The notes beneath the pieces were generated by a model that did no database searches, was not told the DNA's origin, and saw nothing but the letters and a program-made list of their open reading frames with translations. This document shows, in pieces, positions 23,146 to 31,581 of a stretch of DNA of 64,000 nt. The stretch's first letter is position 1. Each line of letters opens with the position of its first letter. Both the position numbers and the translations under genes were made by a program. Source of the stretch: a virus; IMG/VR virus record IMGVR_UViG_3300044946_000220, positions 1 through 64,000 of that record; one strand, 5' to 3'.

Positions 23146-23804
23146 GAGTTCTTGTCATTGGCGGAGGTAGCGGCATTGGTCTCGCTGTCGCCGCGCGCAT
23201 GCGGCACAGAGGACATGCCGTTTTCGTCGCGGGGCGCCGCGCCGCCAAGATGAGTGAAGCGGGTGCCAGGATCGGCGCCGGATATGTCGTCGGAGACGTT
23301 CTCAATGCTAGGCTTTTGATCCGTCACACCTGCAAATGCCTGGATGGGTTGGATGTTGTCATCAACTGCGCCGCCATTTTCAACGGTCAACCCGATGAAG
23401 TCTTGAGTACTAATGTGCAGGGCGCATACATGTCTGCGGTTGGCGCAATAGAGGCGGGCGCCTCTATTGTCATTCTGTTTAGCGGAGCAGGGGTTGGTGG
23501 CCCAAGTCCTGGTCTAAATGCCCCCATTGTGTACACTTCCGCCAAGGCTGCGGTGGTGCAGATGGCGGAGTGCTTTGCGAGAGAATACCCGAAGTTACGC
23601 ATCAACGCCGTGGCTCCTGGTCCTGTGTCCACGCAGCTGACCAACTGGAGTGGAGGCTCTCCGGACCGCGCAGTTGATCTTGTGGAGTGGCTTTGCAGCG
23701 ACGCCGCCTCCCATGTTTCCGGACGCCTTATAAGCGTGAGGGACGACTACAAAGCCGCGCGCATGTCTGACGATTTCGGTAGACTAAGGAGGGTTGACGC
23801 GTGA
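23142..23804 (+). CDS. Short-chain dehydrogenase/reductase
   Basis: 220 residues, GTG overlapping the dnaN stop. The Rossmann Gly motif VLVIGGGSGIGLAVAAR, NCAAIFNG (N-A-G-like), and the active-site YTSAKAAVVQMAE (Tyr-x3-Lys) are intact, followed by RINAVAPGPVSTQL. Classical SDR length. Substrate unknown; a nucleotide sugar is possible given the UDP-sugar dehydrogenase-like gene nearby. An SDR tucked behind a sliding clamp is unusual for a phage. Confidence 0.85.
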   Translation: MRVLVIGGGSGIGLAVAARMRHRGHAVFVAGRRAAKMSEAGARIGAGYVVGDVLNARLLIRHTCKCLDGLDVVINCAAIFNGQPDEVLSTNVQGAYMSAVGAIEAGASIVILFSGAGVGGPSPGLNAPIVYTSAKAAVVQMAECFAREYPKLRINAVAPGPVSTQLTNWSGGSPDRAVDLVEWLCSDAASHVSGRLISVRDDYKAARMSDDFGRLRRVDA

Positions 23805-23823
23805 TCGTAAAGCTAGGCGTCAC

Positions 23824-24291
23824 ATGAGCCTCACCGGCGCAAGCCTAAACCGAGGCGCCTCACGCCAGGACTACGGCACCCCGCCAGATTTGCTGCGGGC
23901 TGTTGAGACGCGCTTCGGCCTGCTTACCGCGGACTTGGCGTGTACGCCGGACAATCAGGTGGCCACCACATTCGAGCACTTCTATCACGGATCTGATGAA
24001 ATACCGTGGCCTCGCGAAGGTCGGCTTTGGCTGAACCCTCCGTTCTCCAACATCGACACGTGGGCGGAGAAGTGCGCCGCGTGGCAGCCGCTGTATGGTG
24101 CCAAGCTTCTATTTCTGACTCCGGCTTCCGTTGGCTCCAACTGGTTTGCCAAACACGTGCATGGGCGCGCCATGGTGCTTGCGCTTTCACCGCGCATTAC
24201 CTTCGTTGGGTGCAAGGATCCGTATCCTAAGGACTGCATTCTTAGCGTGTTCGGCGAGTCACCCGGTTTCAATCTGTGGAGGTGGAAGTGA
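23824..24291 (+). CDS. Phage N6-adenine DNA methyltransferase
   Basis: 155 residues from ATG 23824. QDYGTPPDLLRAVETRFG, DLACTPDN and RLWLNPPFSNIDTWAEK show the usual start and the NPPF catalytic motif of the phage Dam-like family. ALSPRITFVG then closes the domain. It would methylate adenine in phage DNA, likely against restriction. An in-frame TTG at 23794 has no spacing to its ribosome site, so the later ATG is preferred. Confidence 0.9.
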   Translation: MSLTGASLNRGASRQDYGTPPDLLRAVETRFGLLTADLACTPDNQVATTFEHFYHGSDEIPWPREGRLWLNPPFSNIDTWAEKCAAWQPLYGAKLLFLTPASVGSNWFAKHVHGRAMVLALSPRITFVGCKDPYPKDCILSVFGESPGFNLWRWK

Positions 24292-24485
24292 GCCTCGTCC
24301 TCGAAACGATCGTAAAGACGTACGTTGGCACTCATGCCAAGATCGCGCCCACGCTCAAGGTGCAATGCGCTAACTGCGCGCGCGTTTACCAGACTACGCA
24401 ATGGCCTCTCGTTGTGCGCCGGTTGACTCAGTGTGCCTCATGTCGGACCAACGGATTCAAACCTGGAAATTGGATGGGCAAATGA
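24288..24485 (+). CDS. Small zinc-ribbon protein
   Basis: 65 residues from GTG 24288 overlapping the previous stop, GGAGG just upstream. VQCANCARVYQTTQW and LTQCASCRTNGF are two C-x2-C knuckles about 30 residues apart, a zinc ribbon. Unknown role. Confidence 0.7.
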   Translation: MSLVLETIVKTYVGTHAKIAPTLKVQCANCARVYQTTQWPLVVRRLTQCASCRTNGFKPGNWMGK

Positions 24486-25750
24486 AAATCGCAACCATCG
24501 GTTCTGGCCACCTCTGGCTCGTCTTCTCCGCTTGCTTGGCGGATCTCCTGCACGACGTGGTGGCGTACACACACGATCCGCATGTCTTCACGGATATTGT
24601 CTCGCACGGCGTCCTGCCTGTTGCGGAACGCGATCTGAGGGAGACGATTGACATCTCTCTCAAGGAGAACCTCATTTTCTCGCACGATCTGCCAGGGGCT
24701 GTCAGCGCGGCCGACATCACCTGGATCTGCTGGGACACCCCCACGGACGAGGAGGACAATGCGGACGTTGGCTTCGTGCTGCGGAACGCGGCGGCGTGCT
24801 TCCCATACCTGAAGGACGGCGCGCTTGTCGTTGTTTCTTCGCAGCTGCCCGTTGGCTCCGTTGCAAAGCTGGAGGCGGCGTACAGGGCTCTGGAGCGCAA
24901 GGAGCGCGTCACATTCGCCAGCGTGCCGGAGAACCTCCGCATGGGCACGGCGATTGAGAACTTCTGGAACGAGAAGTGGATCATTGGCGCGCGCCGCGTT
25001 GAGGACCATGAGCGCATTGCGGAGACCTTCACGAACGGCGGCTCGCACGAGTTTACCTTCGTCACGCCGGAAGAGGCTGAGCTTGTAAAATCGGGCCGAA
25101 ATTCTTGGTTGTATATGAACGTGGCTTTTGGCAATGAACTGGCCTCCATCTGCAGCGCCGTGGGGGCTGACGCGCGTAACGTCGCTGAGGGTATGCGCGA
25201 GGACAAGCGCATGTCTCGTGCGCCGATTTTGCCCGGCTCTCATGCGGACGGCGGCCACCTTTCGCGCGACGTCGGCTACCTCGGCAGTCTTGCCAACCAA
25301 TACGGCCTACCCGCCTACCTTCTCCGCGGCATGGACGCCAGCAACGAGCACCACAGCCTCTGGGTGTACCGCAAGCTGCACGACTGGTTCGACGGCTTGC
25401 GTGGGATTACGGTTGCGATTCTCGGCGTGGCATTCAAGGCTGGCACTGCGGACACGCGCCACTCGCCCGCGTTGAAACTGGAGCAGTGGGTTCTGTCTGA
25501 CGGAGGGACACCTCGTAAGTGGGATCCACTGGTGTCGGTTAGCAAGGAAGGTGTGCGTCACCTTCATCGTGACGCTACTGAGGCCTGCGAGAACGCCGAC
25601 GTTATCGTTGTTCTCCAGGACCCGGGACTAGAGACCAAAATCAAGATAGCGCGCAAGTTTCAAGACACGCCGGTTGTGGACCCAAACGGGTACTTCAAAG
25701 ACCACGGGCTCACCTGGCACCACTACGTCGGCCAACCTGAGGTAGCATGA
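24482..25750 (+). CDS. UDP-glucose/GDP-mannose dehydrogenase-like, catalytic Cys missing
   Basis: 422 residues. Overall UGD fold is clear: ADITWICWDTPTDEEDNAD, LPVGSVAKLEAAY, VPENLRMGTAIENF, EEAELVKSGRN, ILGVAFKAGTADTRHSPAL and DVIVVLQDPG. Two deviations matter. The NAD Gly motif is GSGHLW instead of GxGYVG, and the end of the second strand is AYTHD, not the usual acidic pattern. The active-site loop GG(S/H)C(L)xxD reads GGHLSRD, lacking the cysteine. The Lys and Asn of ELVKxxxN remain. It may bind a sugar nucleotide without oxidising it, or have a different reaction. Confidence 0.85.
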   Translation: MKIATIGSGHLWLVFSACLADLLHDVVAYTHDPHVFTDIVSHGVLPVAERDLRETIDISLKENLIFSHDLPGAVSAADITWICWDTPTDEEDNADVGFVLRNAAACFPYLKDGALVVVSSQLPVGSVAKLEAAYRALERKERVTFASVPENLRMGTAIENFWNEKWIIGARRVEDHERIAETFTNGGSHEFTFVTPEEAELVKSGRNSWLYMNVAFGNELASICSAVGADARNVAEGMREDKRMSRAPILPGSHADGGHLSRDVGYLGSLANQYGLPAYLLRGMDASNEHHSLWVYRKLHDWFDGLRGITVAILGVAFKAGTADTRHSPALKLEQWVLSDGGTPRKWDPLVSVSKEGVRHLHRDATEACENADVIVVLQDPGLETKIKIARKFQDTPVVDPNGYFKDHGLTWHHYVGQPEVA

Positions 25751-26013
25751 ACGAGCCCCTCTTCCGCTGGTGCTTCCGCGCCAACAACAGTGCGGTTGTG
25801 ATTCACGCCGACTCATTCTTCCTGGCTCGTGAGTATGCCACGCGTGTGCTTGGGTGCGGGCTGGACGAGTTGTCGTTTAGTGAATCGCCCAACCGGGACG
25901 CCGACGTAGAGGTGCGCATGGAGGGCCATGACGCTGGGCGCGTGCCGCAAAGGCATCGGGAGGTGCGGACGCGGGGTGAGGACGGGGAGTGGACAGACTG
26001 GCGTAGCGAGTAG
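25747..26013 (+). CDS. Small protein, unknown
   Basis: 88 residues, ATGA overlap with the previous gene. Alpha/beta start (FRWCFRANNSAVVIHADSFF, then LAREYATRVLG), charged C-terminus. No family recognised. Confidence 0.7.
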   Translation: MNEPLFRWCFRANNSAVVIHADSFFLAREYATRVLGCGLDELSFSESPNRDADVEVRMEGHDAGRVPQRHREVRTRGEDGEWTDWRSE

Positions 26014-26015
26014 TC

Positions 26016-26381
26016 ATGCTGCCTGACGTGTGGAAGAAGCCGACGAAGGCCGAGGCACCGAGTGGATACGTCCTCCAACACCTAGACGGTGGAGACATTC
26101 CCGGCGAGCCTCCGTGCAGCACCATAGACGAGGCCCTGAGGCGCGCTGCGAGGCGTTCGCGGCTGGAGCCCACTGAGCCAGTCATGGTGCGAGACGCCGC
26201 GCCACCGAGGCGTATACGGGCGGTAGCGCAAGTCGGTCTGTCTTGGTGGGTGGCCACATGCAAGCCGTGCGGTGGAGGCGGCCAAGTGTCGTCGGCTGGG
26301 CTCTATGGCTCAAGTTGGCACGAGTGTGCACGATGCGGCGGCACGGGATGGGTCACTGATAGCGTGGCTGCGCGAGGTTGA
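26016..26381 (+). CDS. Protein with DnaJ-type Cys pair
   Basis: 121 residues. The last 45 residues carry CKPCGGGGQV and CARCGGTGWV, two C-x2-C-G-x-G elements as in DnaJ zinc centres. The N-terminal part is alpha/beta (YVLQHLDGGDIPGEPPCST, then IDEALRRAARR). Its final codons (AARG and stop) lie in a 17-bp sequence that recurs beyond the methyltransferase cassette. Confidence 0.7.
   Translation: MLPDVWKKPTKAEAPSGYVLQHLDGGDIPGEPPCSTIDEALRRAARRSRLEPTEPVMVRDAAPPRRIRAVAQVGLSWWVATCKPCGGGGQVSSAGLYGSSWHECARCGGTGWVTDSVAARG
26365..26381 (+). repeat. 17-bp direct repeat, left copy
   Basis: TGGCTGCGCGAGGTTGA at 26365-26381 recurs exactly at 28167-28183. The copies bracket the whole cytosine-methyltransferase/HNH cassette. 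The left copy is the end of the gene at 26016. Confidence 0.85.
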
Positions 26382-26382
26382 A

Positions 26383-26436
26383 ATGCTCACCATCGGCTCG
26401 CTATTCAGTGGTATCGGCGGAGGCGACCATGCCTAG
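26383..26436 (+). pseudogene. Displaced start of the cytosine methyltransferase
   Basis: ATG 26383 opens [13 protein letters not shown], the first 13 residues of a C5-cytosine methyltransferase, then runs four more codons to a stop at 26436. The same 13 residues are encoded again at 26851 with 14 of 39 bases changed, all silent except the start codon (ATG versus GTG). An HNH gene lies between. This looks like the original gene start cut off from its body. Confidence 0.8.
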
Positions 26437-26857
26437 GGGTGCTCTCCCGAAGACGTACGACGCCTCTCTCGTCGAGAGTGTCCGCGGACTCTACGCGTCT
26501 GGGTACACCCAGGCCGAGATCGCGCACTCTCTGAGTATCACGCAGAAGGTAGTGTGGCGCCTGATGCGTCGACACGGCATCAATGCGCGCGTCGCCGCAA
26601 AGAGAGACCGACGAGGCGCAAAGAACTCTCTCTGGAAGGGTGACCTCGCGGGCTACGCAGCCATGCACCTGCGCGTGGCGTCGGTTCGCGGGACGCCATC
26701 GATTTGCGAGGACTGCGGGACGACCACAGCGAAGCGTTATGAGTGGGCCAACCTCACGGGCCACTACGAGGACGTGAACGACTACAGGCGCCTCTGCGTG
26801 TCCTGCCACAAGCGCTTCGACGGCATCGTCCGGAACCTGCGAGGTGCCGCGTGCTGA
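26429..26857 (+). CDS. HNH endonuclease with HTH, inserted at methyltransferase start
   Basis: 142 residues, ATG with GGAGG upstream. N-terminal [23 protein letters not shown] then [12 protein letters not shown]-terminal zinc/HNH part: [40 protein letters not shown]. It lies exactly between two codings of the methyltransferase N-terminus, and its stop overlaps the second start. A free-standing homing endonuclease is the best reading. Confidence 0.85.
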   Translation: MPRGALPKTYDASLVESVRGLYASGYTQAEIAHSLSITQKVVWRLMRRHGINARVAAKRDRRGAKNSLWKGDLAGYAAMHLRVASVRGTPSICEDCGTTTAKRYEWANLTGHYEDVNDYRRLCVSCHKRFDGIVRNLRGAAC

Positions 26858-27501
26858 CGATCGGAAGTCTATTTTCCGGAATAGGCGGCCTCGACTTAGG
26901 CCTCCAATGGGCAGGCCTTGGCCCCGTTGCGTGGCAGTGCGAGATCGATCCGTTCTGTAGAGACGTACTTGCGAAGCACTGGCCTGACGCAGAAATAGTT
27001 GAGGACGTAAGGAGTATTTCTGTCATGTCTGGAAAGCTAAGGAAGCTAACGGAAGAGCAGGTTATGGCCTCTGTTCGACGGTACTCTGCCGGCGAAAGTC
27101 TTGGCAAGATCGGAGATTCGTACGGTGTGTCAAGACAGTCTATGTGGGACTTACTTCGCAGACGCATGACGCTCCGTCCGCAGGCTAGACACGGCGCTGA
27201 AAATCACTTCAGCCGTGGCGGTGGTGTTGCCGACGAAGAGGCGCACGATATGGTTGAAAGCGCCATTCGTTCTGGCAATCTGGTCCCTAAGTGTTCTTGC
27301 GAGAAGTGTGGTTCTTCGGGCACATTCAAGGATGGCCGTCGCTCTGTGCAGGCGCACCACGATGACTACAACAAGCCTCTGCTTGTGCGCTGGTTGTGCC
27401 AGCCATGCCACCACGATTGGCATAAGCACAACAGGGCCATTAGGAAGGAGGTGCCCGAGGAACTCCCCGCAGTCGATCTGATTTGCGGAGGGTTCCCGTA
27501 A
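26851..27501 (+). CDS. C5-cytosine methyltransferase N-part fused to HNH domain
   Basis: 216 residues from GTG 26851. Residues 1-57 are the SAM-binding start of a Dcm-type enzyme ([40 protein letters not shown]). Then about 140 residues form an in-frame HNH module: an HTH ([18 protein letters not shown]) and [33 protein letters not shown]. The methyltransferase resumes with [13 protein letters not shown] and then hits TAA where the catalytic Cys of the PC motif should follow. The HNH part could also start separately at ATG 27025 (AAGGAG upstream). Confidence 0.8.
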   Translation: MLTIGSLFSGIGGLDLGLQWAGLGPVAWQCEIDPFCRDVLAKHWPDAEIVEDVRSISVMSGKLRKLTEEQVMASVRRYSAGESLGKIGDSYGVSRQSMWDLLRRRMTLRPQARHGAENHFSRGGGVADEEAHDMVESAIRSGNLVPKCSCEKCGSSGTFKDGRRSVQAHHDDYNKPLLVRWLCQPCHHDWHKHNRAIRKEVPEELPAVDLICGGFP

Positions 27502-27505
27502 TGCG

Positions 27506-28150
27506 TGCCAAGATGTCTCCTCTGCAGGCAAGCGGGCAGGTCTTTCTGGATCTAGGTCCGGTCTATGGTATGAGTTTGAACGAATCGTTTCAGAATCAAG
27601 ACCACAGTTCGTCGTCGTTGAAAACGTTGCCAGTGGCAAACGACTCTGGTTGCCCACGGTGCGGCGATCTCTGCACATGCTTGGATACCGAACCCGCGCC
27701 CTGGGGATTGCCGCCAGAGACGTGGGAGCCCCACACATCCGTAAGCGAGTCTTCGTTATTGGCTACCCTTACGGCTACGGGGAACATGTTGTGTCCAAGC
27801 ATGCAGAAGCATCGTGGGTGCAGAAACTTCCTGCCGACGCTGACAGCGAGCACATTCGACAGCAACGTTGGTGGGGCGGCGGGGAGGGTGGGACCGAAGC
27901 GTTACAGCCTGTACGGGATGGCGAGAGTCGGGATGCTTCCCACGCTGACGAGGCGCGACGAGAAGGGTCCTGGCCCGACGCACACGAAGGCTGGCCAGGA
28001 CCTTCCGCAGAGCCTTGGCGGCCACCTGTCGGCGGATTGGTGCCGGTGGTTCATGGGCTTTCCGGTGGGTTGGCTGGACGTCAACGGCGCCAACGGATCC
28101 GAGCACTAGGGAACGCGGTTGTGCCACAGTGTGCCGAGATAGTTGGCTAG
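27506..28150 (+). pseudogene. C5-cytosine methyltransferase, C-terminal part, frameshifted
   Basis: After TAATGCG (27499-27505) the enzyme continues in another frame: CQDVSSAGKRAGLSGSRSGL, FVVVENVASGKRLW, DVGAPHIRKRVFVIGYP. It has no own ATG or GTG start. From about 27765 the best match moves to a third frame (LTATGNMLCPSMQKHRGCRN, LPTLTRRDEKGPGPTHTKAG, WCRWFMGFPVGWLD). The last motif RIRALGNAVVPQCAEIVG is back in the second frame. The gene as read cannot give one active protein, so it is decaying or carries several sequence errors. Confidence 0.75.
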
Positions 28151-28166
28151 GTGATACGGCAGATGT

Positions 28167-28183
28167 TGGCTGCGCGAGGTTGA
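28167..28183 (+). repeat. 17-bp direct repeat, right copy
   Basis: Exact copy of 26365-26381, seventeen bases after the methyltransferase stop. It suggests that the cassette between the copies was inserted or amplified as a unit of about 1.8 kb. Confidence 0.85.
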
Positions 28184-28240
28184 GGCTAGCCAGCTGGACG
28201 GTGGCGCGGTATGGGAGCGGGTTGAGAGGAGAGTCGGTCG

Positions 28241-29044
28241 ATGCTGTTCGCGAAGATAGACGTCTGCTTCTGGCGCCACCCGAAGTTCATTGAGGCAGGT
28301 CTGGAAGCGTGTGGATATTGGGCAGGTTGCCTTACATGGCTGAGGGAAAACGACTCACCTGACGGGATCGTTCCGGACAGCTTGCTGGGTCATATTTTGG
28401 ACGTTGGGAGCAAAAAAGCTTCCCAGATTTGCACCAAGTTGGTCGTCGTGGGCCTATTTGAGAGGGAGGCAAACGGGTACCATCTTCTCCGCTACGAGGA
28501 CAAGAACGAGACTAAGGAAGAGATTGAAGCTCGCAAGGAAAGGTCCCGAGAACGTTCGTCAAAGTGGCGCGCCGCCAAGGCGATTTCAGTTCCGCCACCA
28601 GCGGACGGTGACGCGTCACTCACACGTTCGTCACAAGTCAGTGGTGACGCGTACGTACCTGACTCTGGTTCTGGTTCTGGTTCTGATAGAGAGATCCAGA
28701 AAGAGGTAGGTGTGGCAGAAGGTACGCTCTTTTCCTTTGACGAATCTCGTCTCCCCCTCACCGAGGAGCGAAAGGCCATCGGGACGGCCAACACAACCGT
28801 GCAGGAAATTGACGCGACGTGGCAAAAGTTTACGCTCATGGCAGTTGAGAAAAACTGGCGTTTCGATTCCCGGGGCTGGGATGCCCGCTGGCAGCGTTTC
28901 TGTCTGGACGAGGCAAAGTACCAGCGGGTCGCTCGGGAACGCGCTGCTGGGTGGCAAGGCGGCTCTGGAAACGGGTCCTTGGAGGCTGCCCGAAGTCCAA
29001 GCCGGAAGAAGCTGGCTCCGCTACAGCGTCCGGCGCAGGAATAG
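28241..29044 (+). CDS. Replication initiator / helicase-loader-like protein
   Basis: 267 residues, ATG with GAGAGGAGAG upstream. The N-terminal winged helix (WRHPKFIEAGLEACGYWAGC, KKASQICTKLVVVGLFERE, GYHLLRYEDKNET) is typical of phage replisome organisers before dnaB. A flexible Ser/Gly linker (SGSGSGSD, from a CTGGTT repeat) follows. The C-terminal domain has FDSRGWDARWQRFCLDEA, as in DnaT/DnaD-like loaders. Confidence 0.75.
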   Translation: MLFAKIDVCFWRHPKFIEAGLEACGYWAGCLTWLRENDSPDGIVPDSLLGHILDVGSKKASQICTKLVVVGLFEREANGYHLLRYEDKNETKEEIEARKERSRERSSKWRAAKAISVPPPADGDASLTRSSQVSGDAYVPDSGSGSGSDREIQKEVGVAEGTLFSFDESRLPLTEERKAIGTANTTVQEIDATWQKFTLMAVEKNWRFDSRGWDARWQRFCLDEAKYQRVARERAAGWQGGSGNGSLEAARSPSRKKLAPLQRPAQE

Positions 29045-29047
29045 ACA

Positions 29048-30400
29048 ATGTCTGACAATGTGTATGAATGTAGGGTGCCGCCTCACGACCTTGAGGCGGA
29101 GGGCGCCATACTTAGCGCGGTGATGATCGACCCAGACGCCTTCCCAAAGGTGTCACCGATTCTCAAGCCGGAGCATTTCTACTCCGAAGCGCATCGCCGG
29201 ATATACGAAGCTTGCGAGTCCCTGTCGGAGGGCGGCAAGCCTATCGATGTGGTTCAGGTGGCCACGTGGCTGAAGGGGCATGACAGGATCGGGCAAATCG
29301 GAGGCATGGCCTATCTGACTGAGGTGCTGAACACGGCACCTGCTGTGGCTAACGTGGTTTCCTATGCCGAGATAGTGGCCAGTAAGGCTCGCGTACGCAA
29401 GCTTGTGCAGATTTGCCAGCGCATTACGTCAGAAGGCTACCAGCCTATGGAGGACGAGGACGCCTTTATTGACAGAGCCGAGACGGCCGTGCATCAGGTG
29501 TCGGCTGACAAGCGCAGACTCAGCGTTGAGACTATGCGCAGTGCGCTGCAGAAGGTTTTCAAACAGATTCAGGAGTCTGACCAGCGTCGCGAGCAAAAGT
29601 ATTCTGGCACACCAACCGGGCTCACCGTATTGGACGATCATATAGGCGGCCTTCACGCTGGCGAACAAACTGTCATTGCCGCGCGACCTGGCATAGGCAA
29701 GAGCGCGCTCATGATGAGCATTGCCTCCAAGGTGGCGGATCAGGATCTCGGTGTAATTGTATTTTCGCTGGAAATGCCAAGCGAGCAGTTGGCGATTCGC
29801 GCACTATGCTCCGCCGCCAACGTAGACGTACGCAAGGCTCGCGTGGGGGCGTTCGACGCCGGAGACCTCCGCGCAATCACCGATGCCATTGGGCCAGCAA
29901 TACGGCCAGAACACTACTACCTAGTGGAAACGCCATGCACGCTCATGGACGTCCGAGGCATTGTGCGTGCGCGCCAAGCGGACATGGCCCGCACTGGAAC
30001 GAAGCTGGGCCTGGTGGCCGTTGACTACGCACAGCTCATGGACGCCCGCGAAGGCGTCAAAAACCGCGAAGAGGCGGTTGCCATCAACGCTCGCGGGCTC
30101 AAGATGCTTGCCAAGGAGGTCGGGGCTGCCGTAGTATTGCTGAGCCAGTTGAACCGAGGCGTAGAATCTCGCGCGGATAAGAGACCAATGCTGTCTGACT
30201 TGCGCGAGTCTGGGGCCATTGAGGAGGCGGCGGATTGCGTCATCGGAATGTATCGCGACGACTACTACTACGAGGACAGCAAGACGCCTGGCATCGTGGA
30301 ACTTATCCTGCTGAAGCATCGCCACGGCCCAACGGGCACCATTGAGGTTGGATTCCGCGCACAGTCAACAAGTTTTTACAACATCGAATCTACATACTAA
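29048..30400 (+). CDS. dnaB: Replicative DNA helicase
   Basis: 450 residues. N-terminal DnaB domain: PPHDLEAEGAILSAVMIDPD. The RecA-type core has Walker A ARPGIGKSA (about 212-220), VIVFSLEMPSEQLAIRAL, Walker B GLVAVDYAQLM (about 321-331), LLSQLNRGVESR and LSDLRESGAIEEAADCVIG with the Arg finger region. Unwinds DNA at the fork as a hexamer, loaded by the gene before it. Confidence 0.95.
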   Translation: MSDNVYECRVPPHDLEAEGAILSAVMIDPDAFPKVSPILKPEHFYSEAHRRIYEACESLSEGGKPIDVVQVATWLKGHDRIGQIGGMAYLTEVLNTAPAVANVVSYAEIVASKARVRKLVQICQRITSEGYQPMEDEDAFIDRAETAVHQVSADKRRLSVETMRSALQKVFKQIQESDQRREQKYSGTPTGLTVLDDHIGGLHAGEQTVIAARPGIGKSALMMSIASKVADQDLGVIVFSLEMPSEQLAIRALCSAANVDVRKARVGAFDAGDLRAITDAIGPAIRPEHYYLVETPCTLMDVRGIVRARQADMARTGTKLGLVAVDYAQLMDAREGVKNREEAVAINARGLKMLAKEVGAAVVLLSQLNRGVESRADKRPMLSDLRESGAIEEAADCVIGMYRDDYYYEDSKTPGIVELILLKHRHGPTGTIEVGFRAQSTSFYNIESTY

Positions 30401-30413
30401 CTAGGAGAGTCTA

Positions 30414-30683
30414 ATGTCGGAACGCGAGCACATCTGGTTGCTGTGGGAGGACTTCCTGACCCTGTCGGCCGAGTCTCCGGCGACCGCAAAAGACTCAATC
30501 GACGGTATCTATGGATGGGGCTTAGCGTCCGCGGTGATCCCGTGCAAAGGAAAGAACTGGCGCGTGAACTTCCAGACACATAGGCAGTATGGTTGGAAGC
30601 CGTTGACCGGCAACGGGAAGGTCAAGGGATTTGAGGTCCACAAAGTATCGCGCACCGTGGAAGTTTGGGAGGAAGTGGGATGA
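30414..30683 (+). CDS. Small protein, unknown
   Basis: 89 residues, ATG with TAGGAGAG upstream. Beta-rich and aromatic (GKNWRVNFQTHRQYGWKPLT). Overlaps the next gene by ATGA. No family recognised. Confidence 0.65.
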   Translation: MSEREHIWLLWEDFLTLSAESPATAKDSIDGIYGWGLASAVIPCKGKNWRVNFQTHRQYGWKPLTGNGKVKGFEVHKVSRTVEVWEEVG

Positions 30684-31579
30684 GCGATTGGATAGGCGGT
30701 GGCATGTCGGTCGAGGTTATGTCTCTGCGGCGCGAAGTAGTCGCCGCTAATGAGCGCGCGGTGCGGCTTGACCATGCGCTGGCGGAACGCGAGCGTCAGG
30801 TGAGCGCGCTGAACGCGAAGGTTGTGGACATGCACACTCAGCTGGAGAAGCTGAACCGACTCAAGTCTGCCTGGTGTGAGAAGGAGATCAACGAGCGCAA
30901 GATATGCGCGGAAATGGTGTTGGCATACAACCGCGCTAACGAAGATCTGGCGTTCCAGATGAAGCGCGCCGAGACCGCCGAAGCTATCAACGAGTCCGTG
31001 CGCAAGTTTTGGACTTCGGTCTGCGACGTCGACTTTGACAAGGCGCAGCACTTCCTGCGTACCGGCGAGGGGCCGGACCCGTTCAACGTGGAGCGGGACG
31101 CGGCGGTTGCGCGGGCGCAGAAGGCGGAGGCGGCGCTGGACGAGATGGTGCGGCAGCGAGGCGAGGCGGGCAGGATTCTCAACGCGCGGGAAGTGGACAA
31201 GCTCAGGCGAGACAATGAGGAGCTTGCGTCTATGCTTGAGACGGAGCAAAAACGTCCGCTGTATGAGCGCGATCGTGCCGAGAAGGCCGAGGCCGAGGTG
31301 GCGCAGTTGCGTGACATTCTCAAGATGGACAAGCCAATGTTCTACGTCCCGCATCCTGAGGTTGTGCATCCGGCCTACGCCTGCGAGTACAGCGAGGAGG
31401 AGATCGCCAACAGGGCCCTCGACCTGGCCGTGACGGACCTGGAGTCGCTGCGCAACAAGATCGGCGCTGTCTCCGACTTCCTGCTTTCCCCGTACGATGG
31501 CGTCTCAGACGGTCCGCTGGAATGGCGGACACTGGAGGCCGGCCGCATGTTGGGCAAACTTCTGAAAGGTGGAGATTGA
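30680..31579 (+). CDS. Long coiled-coil protein
   Basis: 299 residues from ATG 30680. Most of it is a charged coiled coil (LRREVVAANERAVRLDHALA, REVDKLRRDNEELASMLETE, RDRAEKAEAEVAQLRDIL). The end is helical (NRALDLAVTDLESLRNKIG). Similar in style to the coiled-coil gene at 9880. Function unknown. Confidence 0.75.
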   Translation: MSDWIGGGMSVEVMSLRREVVAANERAVRLDHALAERERQVSALNAKVVDMHTQLEKLNRLKSAWCEKEINERKICAEMVLAYNRANEDLAFQMKRAETAEAINESVRKFWTSVCDVDFDKAQHFLRTGEGPDPFNVERDAAVARAQKAEAALDEMVRQRGEAGRILNAREVDKLRRDNEELASMLETEQKRPLYERDRAEKAEAEVAQLRDILKMDKPMFYVPHPEVVHPAYACEYSEEEIANRALDLAVTDLESLRNKIGAVSDFLLSPYDGVSDGPLEWRTLEAGRMLGKLLKGGD

Positions 31580-31581
31580 CA

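Noticed and set aside
24428-25300. 290-codon minus-strand frame, plus another of 251 codons
   Set aside because: Both are mirror images of the UGD-like gene, with composition expected from GC-rich third positions.
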